Source: Albidovulum denitrificans (GTDB lineage Bacteria > Pseudomonadota > Alphaproteobacteria > Rhodobacterales > Rhodobacteraceae). Taken from it: a stretch of 64,000 nucleotides of DNA. Below the pieces are notes generated by a model that saw only the letters and a list, made by a program, of their open reading frames with translations, searched no databases and had not been told where the DNA came from. Both the position numbers and the translations under genes were made by a program. The stretch is from assembly GCF_002973535.1 (NCBI RefSeq), contig NZ_PVEP01000003.1:1-64000 (forward strand). Direction: 5' to 3'. Positions 10,054 to 17,757 of this stretch are shown here, in pieces. How positions within the stretch are numbered: position 1 is the first letter of the stretch; the number at the start of each line of letters is the position of its first letter.

Positions 10054-11399
10054 TGAGCAAGAGCCATCTTTTCTATCAAAGCGATACCAGCAGGCCGGTT
10101 CTGGCCGAAGCGCGTGGCATCTACATGTGGGACGTGGATGGCCGCAGGTATATCGACGGATCGTCCGGTGCGATGGTGTCGAATATCGGTCATTCCAACC
10201 CGAACGTCCTTGAGGCGATGCGCCGGCAGATGGAGAAGTCCACCTTTGGCTATCGTCTTCATTTCGAAACCGAGCCGGGCGAGCATCTGGCCGCGAAGGT
10301 GGCCTCGCTCACCCCCGAGGGTATGGAGAAGGTGTTCTTCGTGTCCGGCGGATCGGAGGCCGTGGAAAGCGCGATCAAGCTGGCGCGGCAATATGCCGTG
10401 ACGGTCGGACAGAGGAGCCGGTGGAAGGTCATCTCGCGCGCGCCCTCCTATCACGGGTCCACCCTCGGTGCGCTGGCACTGACCGGGTATGATCCCCTGA
10501 CCCGGCCCTTCGAACCGATGATGCAGGCGATGCCAAAGGTCCCGGCGCCGCGGGCCTATCTCGACGGGCTGGACATCGACGACCCGGCGACCGGCGCACA
10601 TTACGCCGCGATGCTTGAGGCGAAGATCCTTGAAGAAGGGCCGGAAAGCGTTCTGGCCTTCATCCATGAACCCGTCGGCGGCGCCTCGACCGGGGCGCTG
10701 GTCCCGCCTGCCGGATACATGCAGGCCGTGCGCGAGATCTGCGACCGCCACGGCGTTCTCCTGATCCATGATGAGGTGATGTCGGGCGGGGGGCGCACCG
10801 GCCTGTTCCTCGGCGCTGATCACTGGGGCGTGGCGCCCGACATCATCGCCATCTCGAAAGGGTTCGGCGCAGGCTATGCGCCTTTGGGCGCGATGATCGC
10901 CCATGACCGCCTGGTCGATCCGGTGCTGAAGGGGGGCGGCTTCATGCACGGGCATACCTATGCCGGCAACCCGCTTGCCTGCGCGGCCGGTCTTGCGGTT
11001 CTGGAAGAGATCGAGGCGGGCGCCATGATGGACAACGCGGCCAGGGTCGGCCAGCGGCTCAAGTCCCGGCTGGGCGATCTGATGCAGCGCTACAGCTTTA
11101 TCGGCGACGTGCGGGGCAAGGGGCTTTTGCTGGCGTTCGAATTCGTGTCCGACCGGCGCACGATGGCACCGCTGCCCAAGGCGCTGAACGCCTATCACCA
11201 CTTTGTCGAGATGGCCTATGCCGAGGGCCTGATCGTCTATTCGCGCCGAACGCGAAACGGGCTTGAAGGGGATCACATCCTTGTCTGCCCGCCGATGATC
11301 ACCACCGATGAACAGGTTGAGGAGATCCTCGAGATGCTGACGCGCGCGCTGGACCGCTTCGAAGCAAAGGTATCGCCCGCCCTGCCGCGAAGCGCCTGA
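10050..11399 (+). CDS. Class III PLP-dependent aminotransferase
   Basis: This 449-residue enzyme is a class III (omega/beta-amino acid type) aminotransferase. PLP-binding residues seen are D241 in LIHDEVMSGGGRTG and Lys270 in ISKGFGAGYAPLGA. The GGSEA and YHGST motifs fit the subgroup. Class III enzymes transfer amino groups from omega- or beta-amino acids or diamines to pyruvate or 2-oxoglutarate. Coming directly before a BKACE gene, it could supply the beta-keto acid by deaminating a 3-amino acid. Two ATGs in tandem (10050 and 10053) overlap the preceding stop. The true substrate is unknown. Confidence 0.92.
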   Translation: MMSKSHLFYQSDTSRPVLAEARGIYMWDVDGRRYIDGSSGAMVSNIGHSNPNVLEAMRRQMEKSTFGYRLHFETEPGEHLAAKVASLTPEGMEKVFFVSGGSEAVESAIKLARQYAVTVGQRSRWKVISRAPSYHGSTLGALALTGYDPLTRPFEPMMQAMPKVPAPRAYLDGLDIDDPATGAHYAAMLEAKILEEGPESVLAFIHEPVGGASTGALVPPAGYMQAVREICDRHGVLLIHDEVMSGGGRTGLFLGADHWGVAPDIIAISKGFGAGYAPLGAMIAHDRLVDPVLKGGGFMHGHTYAGNPLACAAGLAVLEEIEAGAMMDNAARVGQRLKSRLGDLMQRYSFIGDVRGKGLLLAFEFVSDRRTMAPLPKALNAYHHFVEMAYAEGLIVYSRRTRNGLEGDHILVCPPMITTDEQVEEILEMLTRALDRFEAKVSPALPRSA

Positions 11400-11408
11400 G
11401 GAGAGACA

Positions 11409-12335
11409 TTGTCGAAGATCATCATTACCTGCGCCGTCACCGGATCAATCCACACGCCGTCAATGTCGCCCTATCTGCCGGTCACGGCCGAAGAGATCGC
11501 AGGGCAGGCGATCGGCGCAGCCGGGGCGGGCGCCGCGATCCTCCACCTGCATGCCCGCGATCCGCTGACGGGTCAGCCTTCGGCCTCGGTCGATCACTAC
11601 CGCGCCTTCCTGCCCGCGATCGGCGCCGAAACCGATGCCGTGGTGAACCTGACGACCGGGGGCAGCGCAGTGATGAGCCTGGATGACCGTCTTGCGGCGC
11701 CGCTCGCGCTGCGGCCGGAAATGTGTTCGCTCAACATGGGGTCGATGAACTTTGCACTTTACCCGATGCTCGGCAAGCGAACCGAATGGCTGCACGACTG
11801 GGAGGAGCCGTTCCTGCGCAATTCCGATGACCTCGTCTTTAAGAATACCCCCCGCGACATCGAAGGAATCCTGAGCCGGATGGGTGCCGAACGCGGCGCC
11901 CGGTTCGAATTCGAATGCTACGATGTCGGTCACCTCTACATGCTGAAACACTTCGCTGACCGTGGCCTCGTCAAATCGCCGATTTTCATCCAGTTCGTGA
12001 TGGGCGTGCTTGGCGGCATTGCTGCCGATCCCGACCATCTGGACCATCTGAAGGCGACCGCCGACAAGCTGTTTGGCGATGGCTACGTCTTCTCGGTTCT
12101 CGCGGCGGGCCGGATGCAGATGCAGATGGCGGAAAAAGCAGCGTCGATGGGGGGGCATGTCCGCGTCGGGCTGGAGGACAACCTCTATATCGCCAGGGGC
12201 CAGCTTGCGAAATCCAATGCCGAGCAGGTCGAAAAGGTCAGGGACATCGTGGAAGCCGTCGGGCGGACCGTTGCGTCGCCTGACGAGGCGCGCGCCATGC
12301 TGGGGCTGAAGGGCCGGGACAAGGTAGGCTTCTGA
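11409..12335 (+). CDS. Beta-keto acid cleavage enzyme (BKACE/Kce family, DUF849)
   Basis: Members of this family condense a beta-keto acid with acetyl-CoA and split it into acetoacetate and a shortened acyl-CoA; the founder is 3-keto-5-aminohexanoate cleavage enzyme. The metal site is seen as H46 and H48 in LHLHARDP, with E256 in VGLEDNLY. Length (308 residues) is normal. The start is TTG at 11409, preceded by GAGGAGAG; no better ATG is in frame. Position right after an aminotransferase supports a keto acid made by deamination of a 3-amino acid. The next gene begins immediately after the stop. The exact keto acid cannot be told from sequence. Confidence 0.92.
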   Translation: MSKIIITCAVTGSIHTPSMSPYLPVTAEEIAGQAIGAAGAGAAILHLHARDPLTGQPSASVDHYRAFLPAIGAETDAVVNLTTGGSAVMSLDDRLAAPLALRPEMCSLNMGSMNFALYPMLGKRTEWLHDWEEPFLRNSDDLVFKNTPRDIEGILSRMGAERGARFEFECYDVGHLYMLKHFADRGLVKSPIFIQFVMGVLGGIAADPDHLDHLKATADKLFGDGYVFSVLAAGRMQMQMAEKAASMGGHVRVGLEDNLYIARGQLAKSNAEQVEKVRDIVEAVGRTVASPDEARAMLGLKGRDKVGF

Positions 12336-12821
12336 ATGCGGCAGTCTGTGACGATCCGGCTTGCCGGGCCTGCGGATACGGCCCTTCTTGACCGTGCGCT
12401 TCGGGCGCTGTCTGACCATCTTGGCGACACCCACAGGGCGACCGAGGCCTGTCTTGCCAAGGCGGGGTTCGGGGCAACACCCGCCTTCCGGGCGCAGATA
12501 GCCCTGGCGGCCGATACCGCCGTCGGGGTCGCGCTGTACTCTCCCCTTTATTCCACGACGCGGGCCATGCCGGGCGCCTATGTATCCGATCTCTGGGTCG
12601 CGCAAGAGGTGCGGGGCGGCGGGCTTGGGAACAGACTTCTGGCCGCGGTTCGGGATGATGCGGGCGCGCAATGGGGCGCCGGTTTCATCCGGCTTTCGGT
12701 CTATACCGACAACCCGCGCGCGGTCGCCTTCTACGAACGCAGCGGGTTCAGCCCGCGTAGGGATGAAATCGGCATGTTGCTGGAGGGCGAGGCGCTGGCG
12801 AGAATTGGAGAGACGACATGA
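12336..12821 (+). CDS. GNAT-family N-acetyltransferase
   Basis: The 161-residue protein has the GNAT fold. The acetyl-CoA loop is seen in VAQEVRGGGLGNRLLAAV (about residues 88-105), and VYTDNPRAVAFYERSGF is the usual C-terminal motif. It starts directly after the BKACE stop (TGAATG) and overlaps the deacetylase start by 4 bp, so it belongs to the operon. In this setting it may acetylate the terminal amino group of a diamino acid or polyamine before further breakdown; this is inferred. Confidence 0.88.
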   Translation: MRQSVTIRLAGPADTALLDRALRALSDHLGDTHRATEACLAKAGFGATPAFRAQIALAADTAVGVALYSPLYSTTRAMPGAYVSDLWVAQEVRGGGLGNRLLAAVRDDAGAQWGAGFIRLSVYTDNPRAVAFYERSGFSPRRDEIGMLLEGEALARIGETT

Positions 12822-13846
12822 AGGCCTTTTATGACGACCGCCAGCGCGTGCATGACCCGAAGATGTTCATGGCCAACGGCACGCGCCTGCCCAACCCCGA
12901 ACAGCCTGCCCGCATCGACGTGCTGCGCGCCGGGGCCGAGGCGGCAGGATGTGGCTTTGATCCGGTCACCGATCACGGAACGGGGCCGATCGCGGCCCTT
13001 CATACTGCCGAATACCTCGTCTTTCTTGAAACGATCCACAGCCGCTGGAGGCGGATCGAGAACGCGTCGGATGAGGTGATCCCGAACATCCACCCCGACC
13101 GCCGCACCGCGTCCTACCCGCGCTCTGCCGTAGGCCAAGCGGGCTTTCACCAGGCGGATACCTCCTGTCCCATTTCAGCCGGGACGTGGGAGGCGTCATA
13201 CTGGTCGGCCCAAACGGCCCTTTCGGCGCTTGACGCCGTTCTGGCAGGCGACAGTGCCGCCTATGCGCTCTGCCGCCCGCCGGGGCATCATGCCTTCAGC
13301 GACCTTGCCGGAGGGTTCTGTTTTCTGAACAACTCCGGCATCGTCGCGGAAGCCGCATTGAAGCTTGGCCGACGTCCGGCGATCTTGGATGTCGATGTCC
13401 ATCACGGCAACGGGACGCAGGGCATCTTCTACCATCGCCGCGACGTGCTGACGGTTTCGATACATGCCGATCCCGTCCGGTTCTACCCGTTCTTCTGGGG
13501 GCATGCCCATGAACGCGGCGCGGGGGAAGGGCTGGGCTACAACCTCAACCTTCCCTTGCCTCGGGGGACCGATGACGCGGGCTATCTGACCGCCCTCGAT
13601 AGCGCGCTCGACAGGGTCCGGGCCTTTGGCACCGATCTGCTGGTCGTGGCGCTGGGCCTTGATGCGCATGAGAATGACCCATTCCAGGGCTTCAAGGTAA
13701 CGACACCCGGTTTCGCGCGCATCGCCGAACGGATCGCGGCGGCAGGCATTCCGGCCGTCATCATGCAGGAGGGGGGCTATCTTCAGCCGGATCTGGGCGA
13801 CAACCTGACAAGTTTTCTAACGGGGTATCGGCACGGCTGTCGGTGA
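12818..13846 (+). CDS. HDAC-like amidohydrolase (acetylpolyamine amidohydrolase type)
   Basis: A zinc amidohydrolase of the arginase/deacetylase fold, the bacterial relatives of class II histone deacetylases that remove acetyl groups from small amines. The His pair is H157-H158 in RPPGHHAF; zinc ligands are D193 and H195 in DVDVHHGNGTQ and D282 in LGLDAHENDPF; the catalytic Tyr is Y321 in EGGY. All catalytic residues are present at normal length (342). It is the last gene of the operon, starting inside the GNAT stop (ATGA). It could deacetylate an acetylpolyamine, or 4-acetamidobutyrate made downstream of the BKACE step. Confidence 0.93.
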   Translation: MKAFYDDRQRVHDPKMFMANGTRLPNPEQPARIDVLRAGAEAAGCGFDPVTDHGTGPIAALHTAEYLVFLETIHSRWRRIENASDEVIPNIHPDRRTASYPRSAVGQAGFHQADTSCPISAGTWEASYWSAQTALSALDAVLAGDSAAYALCRPPGHHAFSDLAGGFCFLNNSGIVAEAALKLGRRPAILDVDVHHGNGTQGIFYHRRDVLTVSIHADPVRFYPFFWGHAHERGAGEGLGYNLNLPLPRGTDDAGYLTALDSALDRVRAFGTDLLVVALGLDAHENDPFQGFKVTTPGFARIAERIAAAGIPAVIMQEGGYLQPDLGDNLTSFLTGYRHGCR

Positions 13847-13971
13847 CCTGCGGTTGGGGTCAGGGGCAAGATCCTGCCCTTGTGGAGACTGGTTCGCATG
13901 CGTCTGCCAGCACCGCCACTTGCACATCGCAAACCCGAAAACGGGTCCCTCGCGGGGCCTTCTTTCTTTAT

Positions 13972-14042
13972 GTGACAAAGGGGTTTGCAGGGGCCATCCG
14001 CCCTTCGGAGACCGCCCCTGCAACTGGGGTTCAGCCTGTCAC
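13972..14042. ncRNA. Candidate structured RNA (nested hairpin with internal loop)
   Basis: Three stacked arms pair in order: GTGACA (13972-13977) with TGTCAC (14037-14042), TGCAGGGGC (13986-13994) with GCCCCTGCA (14014-14022), and an apical TCCG/CGGA. Between the outer and middle stems is a large asymmetric internal loop (8 against 14 nt). The shape suggests a functional RNA or a repeat. Strand is unknown and I recognise no family; 6S RNA was considered but not supported. Confidence 0.35.
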
Positions 14043-14088
14043 GCTGTGTGCGTTGGCTTGGTTAGTCAAACAGACGATCGCGCAAGAA

Positions 14089-14115
14089 AAGGGCGCGCCT
14101 CACGGGCGCGCCCTT
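14089..14115 (-). terminator. Terminator of hsp20
   Basis: An 11-bp perfect stem (AAGGGCGCGCC, 5-nt loop, GGCGCGCCCTT) read on the minus strand is followed by TTTTCTTG. It lies 20 bp after the hsp20 stop. Confidence 0.85.
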
Positions 14116-14135
14116 GGGTCAGCCGGAAACGGAGA

Positions 14136-14600
14136 TCAGGCTTCGACCGTCTCGACCGCCTTCGCCTCGACCGTCTCGCCCTTGGCGATCTCGATCCGGC
14201 GCGGTTTCAGGGCTTCGGGAACCTCGCGGACAAGGTCGATATGCAGCATCCCGTCGGCAGTCGTGGCCCCCGTCACCTTCACATGATCGGCCAGTGCAAA
14301 GCGGCGCTCGAACGCGCGGGTCGCAATGCCGCGGTGCAGATAGGTTTTCGCCTCGGCCTCATCGGCCTTGCGGGCCGCCACGATCAACCCGCCATCCTTG
14401 ACCTCGACATTCAGTTCATCGGCCGAAAACCCGGCGACGGCGACCGAGATGCGATAGGCATTCTCGTCGATCTTCTCGATGTTGTAGGGCGGATAGGTGG
14501 GCTGCGGCACGTCCGAGGACAGCACCCGGTCCATCAGGTCGGCGATACGGTCAAAGCCGACGGTGGCGCGGTACAGCGGGGAAAAGTCATAGGTTCGCAT
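14136..14600 (-). CDS. Small heat shock protein, Hsp20/IbpA family
   Basis: The product is an ATP-independent holdase that binds unfolding proteins in the cytoplasm until DnaK can refold them. The 154-residue protein starts MRTYDFSPLYRATVGFDR, the IbpA-type N-terminus, and has the alpha-crystallin domain at about residues 38-125 (YPPYNIEKIDENAYRISVAV through RREIE-like end). The C-terminal tail after residue 135 is rich in Glu, Ala and Val. GGAGGA sits 6 nt before the ATG at 14600. The leader carries a sigma-32-like promoter and a ROSE-type thermometer, so it is controlled at both transcription and translation. Confidence 0.95.
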   Translation of the reverse strand: MRTYDFSPLYRATVGFDRIADLMDRVLSSDVPQPTYPPYNIEKIDENAYRISVAVAGFSADELNVEVKDGGLIVAARKADEAEAKTYLHRGIATRAFERRFALADHVKVTGATTADGMLHIDLVREVPEALKPRRIEIAKGETVEAKAVETVEA

Positions 14601-14692
14601 GGATCATCCTCCAGTGAGCGATGTTCAGGGTCGCCCTCCCCGACTGGGGCAGGGCCGTTGACGTTCCGGGACCCGTCATGGCGCCCCGGTTC
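14601..14692 (-). promoter_or_regulatory. ROSE-type RNA thermometer in the hsp20 leader
   Basis: The last leader hairpin pairs the Shine-Dalgarno GGAGGAU (14612-14606) with AUCGCUC (14622-14616). The anti-SD strand contains UCGCU, which fits the UYGCU signature of ROSE elements, and leaves a G opposed to the SD as those elements do. The predicted leader is about 90 nt, in the normal range. ROSE elements melt on heating and expose the ribosome site. Confidence 0.75.
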
Positions 14693-14697
14693 GATTG

Positions 14698-14726
14698 AGA
14701 TGTGAACCCTCAGCATCGCTTTCAAG
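14698..14726 (-). promoter_or_regulatory. Sigma-32-type heat shock promoter of hsp20
   Basis: On the minus strand the -35 CTTGAAA (14726-14720) and -10 CACATCT (14704-14698) are separated by 15 nt. This is close to the RpoH consensus CTTGAAA / CCCATnT. Confidence 0.75.
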
Positions 14727-14742
14727 GGGGTGCGGCGGTCCC

Positions 14743-15588
14743 TCAGGGCTTGACGAACTTCGCCCCGCCCGCGCCGCGCGCGCCGAATTGCGGTGCCGGG
14801 CGGATACCAGCGCGCGCCTGTGCCTGATCGGCGGGCGCCTCCTGGCTTACCGCCGCGCCCTCGCCCCGGCGCAGCGCCGCCTTCAGATCGGCGACGACGC
14901 CGGGCAGTTCCATCCCGACGGCAAATTCCTTGCCCTGCCCGCTTATCCCGGCAGAGACCAGCGACACGATGGAAGCGCGGTTGCCCATGCGGTGAAAGAC
15001 CGGCGCGCCGGATGACCCGAAGGTCACGTCGCAGTCGAAGGCGATGAGGCCCTGCGCCCGGCCAAGCACGTTGCACTTGTCGTCCCAGGACAGCGCCTCG
15101 GACCGGCCGCGCCCGTAGGAGACGACCGAAAGGTCGCGCGCGTTGGCATTCAGCGCATCAACCTGGAACGGCGCCGCGACCGAAAGCGAAACCGGCGCGG
15201 CAAGCTGCATCAGGCCCGCGTCGTAACGGATCGTCTCCATCCTGTCGGGCGCGTCGGGATCATAGCGCGGATGCACCACCATGCGCGTCACGCCCGATTG
15301 CGCCAGCGCCTGCCCGTCGCTCAGGCCAGCACGGAAGGTCACTTTCGAGGGCTGGACGTAATGGTCGCTTCCACCAAACAGGCAATGCGCGGCGGTCAAG
15401 ACCAGATCGGGCGCGATCAGAACGCCGGTACAGAACCCCTTCTCCGCCATCTCGACGCGACCGACCGCTTCCCAGCCAAGAACATCCTGCCGAAGCGTCA
15501 GCCGTTTCAGCGGCGCATCGGCAAGGGCCGCCTGCGGCATCACTGCAAGGACGGCAAGCGCCCCGACCCATATCGCCCCGCGCCTCAT
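14743..15588 (-). CDS. Secreted trypsin-like serine protease (second of a tandem pair)
   Basis: An S1-family (trypsin-like) serine protease with an N-terminal signal peptide (MRRGAIWVGALAVLAVMPQA, cleavage near ALADA). The catalytic triad is visible: H68 in LTAAHC, D123 in YDAGLMQL and S193 in GSSGAP. It overlaps its upstream paralogue by 4 bp (ATGA), so the two are coupled. The C-terminus ends GGAKFVKP after a linker of about 40 residues rich in Ala, Gln and Pro; the paralogue ends in nearly the same motif. It probably acts in the periplasm or outside the cell; substrate unknown. Confidence 0.9.
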   Translation of the reverse strand: MRRGAIWVGALAVLAVMPQAALADAPLKRLTLRQDVLGWEAVGRVEMAEKGFCTGVLIAPDLVLTAAHCLFGGSDHYVQPSKVTFRAGLSDGQALAQSGVTRMVVHPRYDPDAPDRMETIRYDAGLMQLAAPVSLSVAAPFQVDALNANARDLSVVSYGRGRSEALSWDDKCNVLGRAQGLIAFDCDVTFGSSGAPVFHRMGNRASIVSLVSAGISGQGKEFAVGMELPGVVADLKAALRRGEGAAVSQEAPADQAQARAGIRPAPQFGARGAGGAKFVKP

Positions 15589-16394
15589 GGCTTGAGGAAC
15601 TTCGCCGCGCTCTTGGCGGTCGATCCGAAGACCTTGGTCCCGCCGCCGGGCGACACCTTGACGAAACCGGATTGGCCCGCCTGAAAGGCCGCCCGCAACT
15701 CCTCAAGCGGGCGTTCCATTTCCGAGCCGAGCGCGACCTTCTTGCCGCCCATTTCGGCCTTGGCCGACACGACGGAGACGATCTTCGGCTCCCCCCCGAT
15801 CATCTCGAAGACCGGCGCGCCGGAGGACCCGAAATCGACGTCGCAGGACAGGATCGTCATGCCCGGTTCATTGCCAAGCACATGGCAGAGGTCCTGGATC
15901 GACGGCGCCTCCGCCCGGTCGAGCGCATAGGAAACGATGCCGACCGAATCCCCCGTGACCGTGTCCGGCCCGGTCTCGAACGGGCGGATGGAGGGCAGGC
16001 GGATCGGGTGGTCAAGCTCAAGGAAGGCGATGTCGTAGGGGACCCGGTCGATCCGGTCGCGGCCCTCGAACACATAGTTCGGATGGGCGACGGCCCGGCG
16101 CACGCCGCGATAGGCCGCCGCCCGCCCGTTGCGCCAACCGGCGAGGAATTCGAATTCTTCGGCCGGGATCTGCGCGCGGGTTTCCTGGTCAAAGATGCAA
16201 TGCGCGGCCGTCAGCACGATGTCGGGCGCGATCAGCGTCCCGGTGCAGAAGCCGCGATTGCCGACGTCGATCCGGCCCACAGCTTCCCAGCCCCGCGTGG
16301 CATCCGCCGTCGCGAGCGAGCGCAGCGGCGCTTCTTCCGCCGCCGACATCAGCGGCCAGAGAACCGCAAGACCGAATAGAATGAGCGTCCGCAT
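15585..16394 (-). CDS. Secreted trypsin-like serine protease (first of a tandem pair)
   Basis: This S1-family serine protease is paralogous to the following gene. With the ATG at 16394 the protein has 269 residues and a clear signal peptide (MRTLILFGLAVLWPLMSAAE). Triad: H65 in LTAAHC, D121 in PYDIAFLEL, S191 in GSSGAP. The C-terminus ends SAAKFLKP. A GTG at 16418, directly behind GGAGG, is an alternative start but gives a poorer signal peptide. The DNA between the two genes overlaps by 4 bp. The pair looks like an old duplication, since outside the active-site blocks the sequences have diverged. Confidence 0.88.
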   Translation of the reverse strand: MRTLILFGLAVLWPLMSAAEEAPLRSLATADATRGWEAVGRIDVGNRGFCTGTLIAPDIVLTAAHCIFDQETRAQIPAEEFEFLAGWRNGRAAAYRGVRRAVAHPNYVFEGRDRIDRVPYDIAFLELDHPIRLPSIRPFETGPDTVTGDSVGIVSYALDRAEAPSIQDLCHVLGNEPGMTILSCDVDFGSSGAPVFEMIGGEPKIVSVVSAKAEMGGKKVALGSEMERPLEELRAAFQAGQSGFVKVSPGGGTKVFGSTAKSAAKFLKP

Positions 16395-16443
16395 GACCCG
16401 TCCCGAAACCTGCCCCACCTCCTATCGCAGGCTTGGGGCGAGA

Positions 16444-17757
16444 TTAAGGCCTTTCCCGCCCGGCGGCCGCCAGCCCCTCAAGCGCCCGTGGCTTCGGCCC
16501 GCCGGTCGCCCAGTCGATCAGTTCGACGGTATGGACCACCGGGATCGCGGTCCCCGACCCGATCTGCATCATGCAGCCGATATTCCCCGCCGCAATCACC
16601 TGCGGCTGGCGCGCCTCAAGCGTCGCGACCTTGCGCCGTTTCAACTCGCCCGAGATCTCCGGCTGAAGCAGGTTGTAGGTGCCAGCCGATCCGCAGCACA
16701 GATGCGGGTCCGCCGGTTCCACCACCTCGAACCCCGCCGCTTTCAGAAGCGCCTTGGGCGCCGCCGTCACCTTCTGCCCGTGTTGCAGCGAACAGGCCGC
16801 GTGATAGGCGACGCGCAGCGGTTCGGGTGCGCGCGCCTCGGGCTTCAGACGGGTGAGCAGTTCGGTCACGTCACAGGCCAGCCCCGCGATCTGGCCTGCG
16901 TCATCGGCAAGGTCGGTGGTGCGGAACATATGGCCGTAATCCTTCACCGTCGTCCCGCATCCGCTGGTGTTGATGACGATCGCATCAAGGCCCCCTGCCC
17001 GCGCCTCGGCCATCCAGGCGCGGATATTGGCCGCGGCAGAGGCATGGCTTTCCCCCTCCCGCCCCATGTGATGGGTCAGCGCCCCGCAACAGCCCGCGCC
17101 CTGCGCCACCACGACCTCACACCCCAGCCGCCGCAAGAGCCGGATCGTCGCGTCGTTGATGTCGGTGTTCAGCGCCTTTTGCGCGCAGCCGGTCATCAGC
17201 GCGACGCGCATCCGCCGTTCGCCGGTGGCCGGGAAAACCTGCGGATCGTCGTTGCGGCTGACGGGCGGCACCTGTTTCGGCGCCATCGCCACCATGGCGC
17301 GCAGCCGCGCATCCGGCAGGAGCCGTGCGAAAGGCCGCGCCATCTTCGCCCCCAGAAGTGCCAGCCGGAACCGGGTGGGATAGGGGATCACCCGCGCCAG
17401 AACCCAGCGCAAGGCCCGGTCGCGCCAGAGACGGCGATAGGTCTTTTCGATATGCGCGCGGGCATGGTCTACAAGGTGCATGTAATGCACACCCGACGGG
17501 CAGGTCGTCATGCAGGCAAGGCAGGACAGGCAGCGGTCGATATGCTTGACGGTCTTCTCATCCGCAGGCCGGTCATTCTCCAGCATGTCCTTGATAAGGT
17601 AGATCCGCCCCCGTGGGCTGTCGAGTTCGTCGCCCAGCACCTGATAGGTCGGGCAGGTCGCTGTGCAAAAGCCGCAATGGACGCAAGCGCGCAGGATCTC
17701 GTTGGCGCGGGCGATGCCGGGGTCGCGGAGCTGCGCTTCGGTGAAATTCGTCTGCAT
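16444..17757 (-). CDS. glcF: Glycolate oxidase iron-sulfur subunit GlcF
   Basis: This is the electron-transfer subunit of membrane-associated glycolate oxidase, passing electrons from GlcD to quinone. Two 4Fe-4S motifs are seen: CVHCGFCTATCP (residues 25-36) and CLSCLACMTTCP (about 76-87). Two CCG repeats follow (GAGCCGAL and HLCCGSAG), as in the heterodisulfide reductase-type C-terminal domain. Length (437) is normal. It is last in glcDEF, its ATG overlapping the last base of the glcE stop codon. Confidence 0.96.
   Translation of the reverse strand: MQTNFTEAQLRDPGIARANEILRACVHCGFCTATCPTYQVLGDELDSPRGRIYLIKDMLENDRPADEKTVKHIDRCLSCLACMTTCPSGVHYMHLVDHARAHIEKTYRRLWRDRALRWVLARVIPYPTRFRLALLGAKMARPFARLLPDARLRAMVAMAPKQVPPVSRNDDPQVFPATGERRMRVALMTGCAQKALNTDINDATIRLLRRLGCEVVVAQGAGCCGALTHHMGREGESHASAAANIRAWMAEARAGGLDAIVINTSGCGTTVKDYGHMFRTTDLADDAGQIAGLACDVTELLTRLKPEARAPEPLRVAYHAACSLQHGQKVTAAPKALLKAAGFEVVEPADPHLCCGSAGTYNLLQPEISGELKRRKVATLEARQPQVIAAGNIGCMMQIGSGTAIPVVHTVELIDWATGGPKPRALEGLAAAGRERP

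Larger units (their letters stand above)
13847..14135. other. 289-bp intergenic region with several hairpins
   Basis: No convincing gene is seen. Just after the amidohydrolase stop a small hairpin (GGGCA/TGCCC, 13864-13879) may end the operon. A larger nested dyad occupies 13972-14042 and an hsp20 terminator lies at 14089-14115. Short open frames in both directions here have no start signals or family features. Confidence 0.6.

Noticed and set aside
13850-14060. 6S RNA in the region after the amidohydrolase gene
   Set aside because: The hairpin is shorter than 6S RNA, no long closing stem can be formed, and the usual neighbours are absent.
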